From: Variovorax paradoxus
GTDB taxonomy: Bacteria; Pseudomonadota; Gammaproteobacteria; Burkholderiales; Burkholderiaceae_C
DNA: 64,000 bases
Reading direction: 5' to 3'
Assembly: GCF_024734665.1 (NCBI RefSeq)
Contig: NZ_CP102931.1
Span: 6,638,501-6,702,500, forward strand
The position numbers and the translations under genes were made by a program. The notes beneath the pieces were generated by a model that did not search any database, was not told the DNA's origin, and saw nothing but the letters and a program-made list of their open reading frames with translations. Shown piece by piece: positions 55,762 through 64,000 of this stretch; within the stretch, counting starts at the first letter, position 1, and the number at the start of each line of letters is the position of its first letter.

Positions 55762-58086
55762 CTACTGCAGGAAGCCCATGCCGCGCGATTCGCGCACTTC
55801 GGGCTTGATGCGGTGCTCGGCTTCGAGCTGGTCGAGAAACTCGGTCGCGGAAAACTCCGCCGCGAGGATATCGACCTGTCGTTTCACCGCCGCGAAATCC
55901 CCCGGGCACAGCTGTGTCAGCGGCGCCAGCCGCGAGCGCATGGCGCTCGTCATGAGCGCGGCGTCGCCGGCGAGCGCCTCGGTGATGAACATGCGTTCGC
56001 GCTGCGCGGCCGTGAGCGGCATGAACTTGATTTTGAAAGTGAAGCGCCGCAGCGCAGCCTGGTCGAGCCGGTCGAGCAGGTTGGTGGTGCAGATGAAGAC
56101 GCCGTTGAAGCGCTCCATGCCCTGCAGCATCTCGTTGACCTCGGTGACCTCGTAGGTGCGCTGCGCGCCGCGCCGGTCCTGCAGGAAGCTGTCGGCCTCG
56201 TCGAGCAGCAGCACGGCCTTTTCGTTCTCGGCCTCGCGGAACATGGCAGCCATGTTCTGTTCGGTTTCACCGACGTACTTGCTCATGAGGTCGCTGGCTT
56301 GCTTGACGATGAGCGGGCGGCCGACGGCCTTGGCGATGTGCTCGGCCAGCGCGGTCTTGCCGGTGCCTGGCGCGCCGTAGAAACACAGCGTGCCGTGGCC
56401 GCGCGCCTTCAGTGCCTCGACGATGCGCGGGATCTCGAAGCGGGTCTCGACGTTGAGCATGTCGAGGTCGTAGGTGGTGACGCTGCGGCGCTCGCCGCGG
56501 CCGGTGTCGAGCGTACCCAGCGCCAGGTCGGCGTTGCGCAGCTGGCGCTCGATGAGCGCTTCCATCGAAGCGTCGTCGGTTCGCGCGAGCCCTGCGAAGC
56601 GCACCGCCGTGCGGATCTGCGCGGGCGTGAGGCCCTTGCGCTCGGCCAGCTTGGCAGTGAAAGCCTCGGACACGACCACGCCTTCGAGCGTCTTCTTCAC
56701 GAGCTGCTCGCGCGCGCCGGGCGGCGGCGACTTGAGCTCGAGGTGATAGGCGAAGCGACGACGGAAGGCCGGGTCGATCTGCTCGATGCGGTTGGTGACC
56801 CACAGCGTGGGCACGGGGTTGGCTTCGAGGATCTGGTTGACCCAGGCCTTGCCGCTGACGCTGCCGCTGGTGGGCGCCGGAATCTGCTCGGCGCGCGCCA
56901 TGAACTGTGCGGCCTCGGTGCTGATGGGCGGGAAGACGTCTTCGACTTCGTCGAACAGCAGTGCGGCCTGCGCGCTGCCCTTGAGGAACACCTGCGCGAT
57001 CTGCAGAGAGCGGTAGCGGTCGCGGCCGCTCAGCGAGTTGCCATCGCGGTCGGCGTACTCGACTTCGAAGAGCTCGAGTCCGGCGGCCTGCGCAACGACT
57101 TTCGCGAGTTCGGTCTTGCCGGTGCCGGGCGGGCCATAAAGCAGCACGTTGACGCCGGGCTCCTTGCGCGCGACCGCCGCGCGCAGCAGCGTGACGAGCA
57201 TCTGCGCGTCTTCCTGCACGAAGGAAAAATCGTGCGGCGTGAGTGCGCTCTTGGCCGAAGGCCGCGTGAACACGGCCATCAGCTCGTTGTGGTCGCGGTA
57301 CTCGCGCATGAGCACTGGTGGCAGCTTTTCGCTGACCTTCATGAGATCGGCAAGGTCGGTGATGTTGTGCTCGGAGATGAGGTTCTCGACGAGCCCGATG
57401 CGCTCGAGCCGCGAGCCAGCGCGCAGCGCCTCGCCCACTTCGCTCGCGTTCACGCCCGCGATGTCGGCGATGGCCGCATAGGCCTCGGGTGCGTTGTTGA
57501 CCTTGAACTCGACCAGCAGCGAGCGCAGGTCGCGCTGGTAGCGTGCGAGCGTGCCGTAGAGCAGCAGTGCACGCTCGGCCTTGTTGAGCTGCAGCAGGCC
57601 TGCGAGCGCATCGATGTTCTTCTCGACCAGCGTCGACTGCTTGCGCAGCGCATGCGTGAGCCAGTCGCGCGTGACGGCCAGCACCGAGAGCAGGTCCTTC
57701 GGCTGGTCCTTGGCGTATTCGTCGAGGTAGAAGAAGAGCGTGCCTTCTTCATACGGGCCGCGCCACACGCCGTGGCGCTCCAGCAGCGTGCGGCCGTCGA
57801 AGTCTTCGACGCCCTTCCAGGCTTCGTTGCCCGCGCAGCGGCGTCCGAGGAATTCGCGCAGCCGCTGCAGCACGGCCGCGGGCCACACCAAGTGCCGGCC
57901 CGTGAGCGACAGGAGGCCGTTGATATCGCGCCGCACATTGAAGCGCGGCCCCTGCTTGGCCGCGAGCGTGAGCACGAAGTGCGAGCACATGAGCTCGAGC
58001 ACCGGCGCCTCCTTGAGGCCGGGCGACGGCAATGCCTGCCCGCGTACTGCAGCAGCCACTACATCGACACCCGCACGCTTGGCCAT
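55762..58086 (-). CDS. Tandem AAA+ ATPase of unknown role
   Basis: A 774-residue protein with a helical N-terminal region (residues 1-270) and two AAA+ modules. Module 1 has Walker A LLYGPPGTGKTELAKVVAQA near residue 324 and Walker B AALLFDEVEDVFPP. Module 2 has Walker A CFYGAPGTGKTALAEHIAKA near residue 577 and Walker B KAVLLLDEADSFLQDRRGAQ. No transmembrane segment or protease domain is seen. Start ATG 58086 has GGAGG upstream. The proteins of this group are usually annotated only as 'AAA family ATPase'. It is divergent from the threonine dehydratase gene, and 64 bp separate its stop from the S41 lipoprotein start. Confidence 0.82.
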   Translation of the reverse strand: MAKRAGVDVVAAAVRGQALPSPGLKEAPVLELMCSHFVLTLAAKQGPRFNVRRDINGLLSLTGRHLVWPAAVLQRLREFLGRRCAGNEAWKGVEDFDGRTLLERHGVWRGPYEEGTLFFYLDEYAKDQPKDLLSVLAVTRDWLTHALRKQSTLVEKNIDALAGLLQLNKAERALLLYGTLARYQRDLRSLLVEFKVNNAPEAYAAIADIAGVNASEVGEALRAGSRLERIGLVENLISEHNITDLADLMKVSEKLPPVLMREYRDHNELMAVFTRPSAKSALTPHDFSFVQEDAQMLVTLLRAAVARKEPGVNVLLYGPPGTGKTELAKVVAQAAGLELFEVEYADRDGNSLSGRDRYRSLQIAQVFLKGSAQAALLFDEVEDVFPPISTEAAQFMARAEQIPAPTSGSVSGKAWVNQILEANPVPTLWVTNRIEQIDPAFRRRFAYHLELKSPPPGAREQLVKKTLEGVVVSEAFTAKLAERKGLTPAQIRTAVRFAGLARTDDASMEALIERQLRNADLALGTLDTGRGERRSVTTYDLDMLNVETRFEIPRIVEALKARGHGTLCFYGAPGTGKTALAEHIAKAVGRPLIVKQASDLMSKYVGETEQNMAAMFREAENEKAVLLLDEADSFLQDRRGAQRTYEVTEVNEMLQGMERFNGVFICTTNLLDRLDQAALRRFTFKIKFMPLTAAQRERMFITEALAGDAALMTSAMRSRLAPLTQLCPGDFAAVKRQVDILAAEFSATEFLDQLEAEHRIKPEVRESRGMGFLQ

Positions 58087-58207
58087 CAGGCAACCTCCAA
58101 CGAGGACAATCTCAATCTCGGAGCGACCATAACGCAGACTTTTAGCTTCGGGAAGACCAGTAAACGGGAAAAACCCTGATGGTGCGATTCCAGCCACAAT
58201 GCGCGCC

Positions 58208-59407
58208 ATGATCGGAATCCAGGAAATCGAGCGCGCCGCGGCGCGCCTGCAAGGCCAGGTGCTCAACACGCCGTGTGTTGAATCGCGCACCCTGTCGGAA
58301 ATCGTCGGCGCTCAGGTGTTCCTGAAATTCGAGAACCTGCAGTTCACATCCTCATTCAAGGAACGAGGGGCGTGTAACAAGCTGGTCGATCTTTCTCAGA
58401 ACGGTACACGCGGAGTGATTGCCATGTCTGCCGGCAACCATGCGCAGGGTGTGGCCTATCACGCGCAGCGCCTCGGACTGCGCGCGCTGATCGTGATGCC
58501 GCGCTTCACCCCAGGCGTGAAGATCGAGCGCACGCGCGGCTTCGGCGCCGAGGTGGTGCTGCACGGCGACACGCTGGAGGCAGCGCGAACCCACGCTTTC
58601 GAGCTTGCGCAGCGCGAGGGGCTGACCTTCGTGCATCCCTACGACGACGAGGCGATCATCGCGGGCCAGGGCACGGTGGCGCTCGAGATGCTCGACGCCG
58701 TACCCGACCTGGACACGCTGGTGGTGGCAGTGGGCGGCGGCGGTTTGATCGCGGGCATGGCGGTCGCCGCGCGCGAGCGTAAGCCAGGCATCGAGATCGT
58801 CGGTGTGCAGACCACGCGCTTTCCGGCGATGGTCAACGCCATCAAGGGCACGCATCACGTGCAGGGCAAGAGCACCATCGCCGAGGGCATTGCGGTCGGC
58901 ACGCCCGGCGTGCTGACGCAGGAAATCATCGCGAGCAAGGTCGGCGACCTGCTGCTGGTGGACGAAGGCGACATCGAGCAAGGCGTGCTGATGCTGCTCG
59001 AAATCGAGAAGACGCTGGTCGAAGGCGCGGGCGCGGCGGGGCTGGCGGCGCTGATCCGGCACCCCGAACGCTTCAAGGGCAAGCGCGTAGGGCTGGTTCT
59101 GTCGGGCGGCAACATCGATCCACTGCTGCTCGCGGCCATCATTGAGCGCGGCATGGTGCGGGCGGGGCGGCTGGCACGCGTGCGTGTGAGCGCGCGCGAT
59201 GTGCCGGGCTCATTGGCCCAGATCACGGCCACTGTGGCCGAAGCGGGCGCTAACGTCGACGAGGTCCATCATCAACGCGCCTTCACGATGCTGGCGGCGC
59301 AGAACGTCGACGTCGAGCTGGTGCTGCAGACGCGCGGGCGGGACCATCTGGCCAGCGTGCTGGCCGCGCTGAAGGATGCGGGCTTCGAGGCTGAAGAGCA
59401 GCATTGA
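58208..59407 (+). CDS. Threonine ammonia-lyase (threonine dehydratase, short ACT form)
   Basis: A 399-residue PLP enzyme. The Schiff-base lysine is K51 in FTSSFKERGACNKLVDL. The phosphate-binding loop is VVAVGGGGLIAGMAVAARER, and SAGNHAQGVAYHAQRLGLRA is typical. A single C-terminal ACT domain (VRVSARDVPGSLAQITATVA) gives the length of the catabolic or short biosynthetic type. It deaminates L-threonine to 2-oxobutanoate. ATG 58208 is used; ATG 58199 three codons earlier is equally possible since no strong ribosome site is visible. It is divergent from the AAA+ gene. Confidence 0.9.
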   Translation: MIGIQEIERAAARLQGQVLNTPCVESRTLSEIVGAQVFLKFENLQFTSSFKERGACNKLVDLSQNGTRGVIAMSAGNHAQGVAYHAQRLGLRALIVMPRFTPGVKIERTRGFGAEVVLHGDTLEAARTHAFELAQREGLTFVHPYDDEAIIAGQGTVALEMLDAVPDLDTLVVAVGGGGLIAGMAVAARERKPGIEIVGVQTTRFPAMVNAIKGTHHVQGKSTIAEGIAVGTPGVLTQEIIASKVGDLLLVDEGDIEQGVLMLLEIEKTLVEGAGAAGLAALIRHPERFKGKRVGLVLSGGNIDPLLLAAIIERGMVRAGRLARVRVSARDVPGSLAQITATVAEAGANVDEVHHQRAFTMLAAQNVDVELVLQTRGRDHLASVLAALKDAGFEAEEQH

Positions 59408-59526
59408 GCCGCAAGATCAACCCCGACAAGCCCAATTAAGGGGCTCGCATCCCCCTAGACCGGCCCTGGGCTACCCGCCGGTAAAATGCCATCAGTTTGT
59501 CAATTGAGCCTTCGAGGAATTTCCCG

Positions 59527-59679
59527 ATGTCCAACCCTACTCCCGTCGAGCCGAGCCACAGCGCCGCTGTTGAAAAAGACGCCGTCGAATCGGTCGTTCA
59601 CCTGATGCCGCTGGTGCTTCCGCTGGCCGGCGGCGTGCTGATGCTGCTGCTGGCATCGATCGCGGTCTTCATGGCCTGA
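59527..59679 (+). CDS. Small single-span membrane protein
   Basis: A 50-residue protein, MSNPTPVEPSHSAAVEKDAV at the N-terminus, then one hydrophobic helix (VHLMPLVLPLAGGVLMLLLA) with a short tail. GAGGAA lies 9 bases before ATG 59527, so translation is likely. Codon use fits the genome. It lies 153 bp upstream of pckG on the same strand, and might be co-transcribed, but an inverted repeat (59706-59725) lies between them. No function is known. A chance frame cannot be fully excluded. Confidence 0.6.
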   Translation: MSNPTPVEPSHSAAVEKDAVESVVHLMPLVLPLAGGVLMLLLASIAVFMA

Positions 59680-59705
59680 CGCTGACAGGTACTGTCGCCT
59701 TTGTC

Positions 59706-59725
59706 TGCGGGCGGTGCGGCCCGCA
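59706..59725 (+). other. Hairpin between the small membrane protein gene and pckG
   Basis: TGCGGGC and GCCCGCA pair perfectly around GGTGCG. It has no T-run, so it is at best a weak terminator or a leader hairpin of pckG. The rest of the 59680-59832 gap holds nothing recognisable except the pckG ribosome site (TTAGGAG at 59818-59824). Confidence 0.35.
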
Positions 59726-59832
59726 CTGACGCAATCTCCCGAAGCGAAACGTTTTCTCAAACGGACCTCCGTGCCTGAGCAGGCACAGCGCCCCGTTCGG
59801 AAAGACGATTTTTCAACTTAGGAGATTTTCCG

Positions 59833-61698
59833 ATGAACGCACCCACGATGCAGGGCCTCAACATTCAGGCGCCCTCATACGTCAAGAACGCGAAACTGAT
59901 TGCCTGGGTGGCCGACATGGCCGCGCTGTGCAAACCCGAAGCCATCCACTGGTGCGACGGGAGCAAGGAAGAATACGACCGCCTCTGCCAGCAACTGGTC
60001 GACGCCGGCACCTTCAAGAAGCTCAACCCCGTCAAGCGCCCCAATTCCTTCCTCGCGGTGTCCGACCCGAGCGACGTGGCGCGCGTCGAAGACCGCACTT
60101 TCATCTGCTCCGCGGAAAAGGAAAACGCCGGCCCCACCAACAACTGGATGGCACCGGCCGAAATGCGGGCGACCCTGCAGCCCCTGTTCGACGGTTGCAT
60201 GAAGGGCCGCACGATGTACGTCGTGCCGTTCAGCATGGGCCCGCTGGGCTCGCCGATTGCCCACATCGGCATCGAGCTCTCCGACTCGCCTTATGTGGCC
60301 GTCAACATGCGCATCATGACCCGCATGGGCAAGGCCGTGTACGAGGTGCTGGGCGCCGATGGCGATTTCGTGCCTTGCGTGCACACCGTGGGCGCGCCGC
60401 TCGAAGCCGGCCAGAAGGACGTGGTCTGGCCCTGCAACAAGACCAAGTACATCGTTCACTACCCCGAGACGCGCGAGATCTGGAGTTATGGCTCCGGCTA
60501 CGGCGGCAACGCACTGCTGGGCAAGAAGTGCTTCGCGCTTCGCATCGCTTCCAACATGGGCCGCGACGAAGGCTGGCTGGCCGAGCACATGCTCATCCTG
60601 GGCGTGACGAGTCCTGAAGGCAAGAAGTACCACGTGGCGGCCGCATTCCCCAGCGCTTGCGGCAAGACCAACTTCTCGATGCTGGTGCCGCCTGCCGGCT
60701 TCGAAGGCTGGAAGGTCACGACCATCGGCGACGACATCGCCTGGATCAAGCCCGGCAAGGACGGCCGCCTCTACGCCATCAACCCCGAGGCGGGTTACTT
60801 CGGCGTGGCGCCTGGTACCAACATGCTGACCAATCCGAACTGCATGGACAGTCTGCACCACGACGTGATCTTCACGAACGTGGCGCTGACCGATGACGGC
60901 GACGTGTGGTGGGAAGGCATGGAGCAGGACACCAAGACGCTGCCCGAGCACCTTACCGACTGGCAAGGCAATGACTGGACGCCGCAGATCGCCAAGGAAA
61001 CCGGTGCCAAGGCGGCACACCCGAACTCGCGTTTTACCGTGGCAGCCACAAACAACCCAGCGCTCGACGACGCTTGGGACGACCCGAAGGGCGTGGCGAT
61101 CGACGCCTTCATCTTCGGCGGTCGCCGCTCGACCACCGTGCCGCTGGTGACCGAAGCCCGCAGCTGGGTCGAAGGCGTTTATATGGCTGCGACCATGGGT
61201 TCGGAGACCACTGCCGCCGCTGCCGGCCAGCAAGGCGTGGTGCGCCGCGATCCGTTCGCGATGCTGCCGTTCATGGGCTACAACATGAGCGACTATTTCC
61301 AGCATTGGCTCAATCTCGGCAAGAAGCTGGAAGCCTCGGGCGCCAAGCTGCCGAAGATCTACACGACCAACTGGTTCCGCAAGGGTGCTGACGGCAAGTT
61401 TGTCTGGCCAGGCTATGGCGAGAACATGCGCGTGCTGAAGTGGATGATCGATCGCGTCGAAGGCAACAAGACCGAAGGTGTGGAGCACATCACCGGCGTG
61501 AGCCCGCGCTATGAAGATCTGAACTGGACGGGCTTGAACTTCAGCGCCGAGCAATTCGCCACGGTGACCAGTATTGACAAGGCAGCTTGGCAAGCGGAGT
61601 TGAAGCTGCACGCGGAACTGTTCAAGCAGCTGGAGCACCATCTGCCGACGGAATTGCCGGAAACCAAGGCTGCTATCGAGCAGCGCCTGGCGGCCTAA
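59833..61698 (+). CDS. pckG: Phosphoenolpyruvate carboxykinase (GTP)
   Basis: A 621-residue GTP-dependent PEPCK. The reactive Cys and P-loop are in [20 protein letters not shown] (C276, GKTN 277-280). [20 protein letters not shown] supplies metal and nucleotide contacts, and [18 protein letters not shown] and [20 protein letters not shown] complete the pattern. It interconverts oxaloacetate and PEP for gluconeogenesis. The length equals the family norm. TTAGGAG lies 8 bases before ATG 59833. A strong terminator follows 19 bp after the stop. Confidence 0.96.
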   Translation: MNAPTMQGLNIQAPSYVKNAKLIAWVADMAALCKPEAIHWCDGSKEEYDRLCQQLVDAGTFKKLNPVKRPNSFLAVSDPSDVARVEDRTFICSAEKENAGPTNNWMAPAEMRATLQPLFDGCMKGRTMYVVPFSMGPLGSPIAHIGIELSDSPYVAVNMRIMTRMGKAVYEVLGADGDFVPCVHTVGAPLEAGQKDVVWPCNKTKYIVHYPETREIWSYGSGYGGNALLGKKCFALRIASNMGRDEGWLAEHMLILGVTSPEGKKYHVAAAFPSACGKTNFSMLVPPAGFEGWKVTTIGDDIAWIKPGKDGRLYAINPEAGYFGVAPGTNMLTNPNCMDSLHHDVIFTNVALTDDGDVWWEGMEQDTKTLPEHLTDWQGNDWTPQIAKETGAKAAHPNSRFTVAATNNPALDDAWDDPKGVAIDAFIFGGRRSTTVPLVTEARSWVEGVYMAATMGSETTAAAAGQQGVVRRDPFAMLPFMGYNMSDYFQHWLNLGKKLEASGAKLPKIYTTNWFRKGADGKFVWPGYGENMRVLKWMIDRVEGNKTEGVEHITGVSPRYEDLNWTGLNFSAEQFATVTSIDKAAWQAELKLHAELFKQLEHHLPTELPETKAAIEQRLAA

Positions 61699-61717
61699 TC
61701 ACACTGGCTGCGCCAAT

Positions 61718-61750
61718 AAAAAAGCCCGATGGATTCATCGGGCTTTTTTT
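61718..61750 (+). terminator. Rho-independent terminator of pckG
   Basis: AAGCCCGATG pairs with CATCGGGCTT around GATT, flanked by an A-run before and seven T after. It is symmetrical, so it could also stop minus-strand transcripts leaving the rRNA operon. Confidence 0.95.
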
Positions 61751-61802
61751 GTTTTTGCGCATTTGGACATTTGCAGATTCCAAAAGCATTCCCCCAAGGC
61801 AA

Positions 61803-61832
61803 AAACCCCCAGTCAATGCTGACTGGGGGTTT
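61803..61832 (-). terminator. Terminator of the rRNA operon (after 5S)
   Basis: A perfect 13-bp stem, AAACCCCCAGTCA against TGACTGGGGGTTT, with the loop ATGC. On the minus strand it is followed by further T residues. It lies 14 bp past the 5S 3' end. Confidence 0.9.
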
Positions 61833-61845
61833 CTGGGCTGTAAGA

Positions 61846-61960
61846 GCCTGACGATGACCTACTTTCACACGGGAACCCGCACTATCATCGGCGCTGACGC
61901 GTTTCACTGTCCTGTTCGGGATGGGAAGGAGTGGTACCACGTCGCTATGGTCATCAGGCA
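61846..61960 (-). rRNA. rrf: 5S ribosomal RNA
   Basis: On the minus strand the RNA begins TGCCTGATGACCATAGCGAC and contains the conserved CCCATCCCGAACAGG loop C segment, ending with AGGTCATCGTCAGGC, whose last bases pair with the 5' end. The length is about 115 nt. Ends are set by the terminal stem and may be off by a base or two. Confidence 0.95.
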
Positions 61961-62087
61961 TAAAGGGTTGTCTGACTGATCACGTGATCAATCAAACGAA
62001 TTCATAGAGTTTGGAATCAGCTTTTGGCGAATTATTTTGAATGCGTCAACTTGGCATAACACCTTGATCAGACTGATCAAAGTTATA
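61961..62087 (-). other. 23S-5S intergenic spacer
   Basis: A/T-richer spacer of about 127 bp with no tRNA gene. It contains two short perfect palindromes, TGATCACGTGATCA and TTGATCAGACTGATCAA, the second close to the 23S 3' end, which may take part in processing stems. Confidence 0.7.

Positions 62088-64000
<1,913 letters not shown>

Noticed and set aside
55813..58179. A 788-codon plus-strand open frame antisense to the AAA+ gene
   Set aside because: Opposite intact AAA+ Walker motifs; no domain or ribosome site supports it.
61961..62087. tRNA gene in the rRNA spacer
   Set aside because: No T-arm or anticodon-arm pattern is present in this 23S-5S spacer; tRNAs in rRNA operons usually lie between 16S and 23S, outside the window.

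Overview
The window is high-GC DNA from a betaproteobacterium of the Burkholderiales, most probably a Comamonadaceae member close to Variovorax. This rests on family-level recognition: a split metH, a GTP-type PEP carboxykinase, a hut operon with hutF/hutG/hutD, poly-Gly lipoproteins and the rRNA sequence. No database was searched. Coding density is very high and most genes sit in long same-strand runs with 1-4 base overlaps.

Layout. 1-2005 (-): the tssA-tssB-tssC end of a type VI secretion locus that continues off the left edge. 2157-18240 (-) plus 18552-21278 (+): a nicotinate/nicotinamide catabolic island. It has a cytochrome-linked nicotinate dehydrogenase (nicA/nicB), an exported nicotinamidase, a Liv-type ABC importer with two binding proteins, two AA_synth-family proteins, an ApbE-like UPF0280 protein and a 6-hydroxynicotinate reductase. 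Divergently, across a roughly 310 bp control region, lie a ferredoxin-NADP reductase, a TetR regulator and an enamidase. Together they suggest nicotinamide -> nicotinate -> 6-hydroxynicotinate -> 1,4,5,6-tetrahydro-6-oxonicotinate -> 2-formylglutarate, the reductive route known from Eubacterium barkeri, but started by a respiratory Mo-hydroxylase.

21291-24510 (-): a GtrA / GT2 / GT39 membrane glycosylation operon. 24563-27301 and 33484-34536 (-): the two halves of methionine synthase MetH, 6.2 kb apart, with a lipase/foldase pair, a PACE efflux gene with its LysR regulator, a TetR-reductase pair and an SH3 protein between them. 34650-36509 (+): an LRR-DUF1963 protein.

36522-50512 (-): a complete histidine utilisation regulon (hutG, F, I, D, U, H, C). 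It includes two uptake systems, an IclR regulator and a PhyH-type dioxygenase coupled to hutU. Three near-identical sites of the form CTTGTNTANACAG mark a probable HutC regulon. 50803-58086: recQ, a nucleoside hydrolase lipoprotein with a perfect 34-bp palindrome upstream, an S41-type lipoprotein peptidase and a tandem AAA+ ATPase. 58208-61698 (+): threonine dehydratase, a 50-residue membrane protein and pckG. 61803-64000 (-): the end of an rRNA operon (5S and partial 23S).

The most interesting parts are the hybrid nicotinate pathway with its candidate flavinylation and orphan accessory genes, a REP-like inverted repeat pair carried in frame inside nicB, the PhyH gene inside the hut operon, and several well-formed operators.
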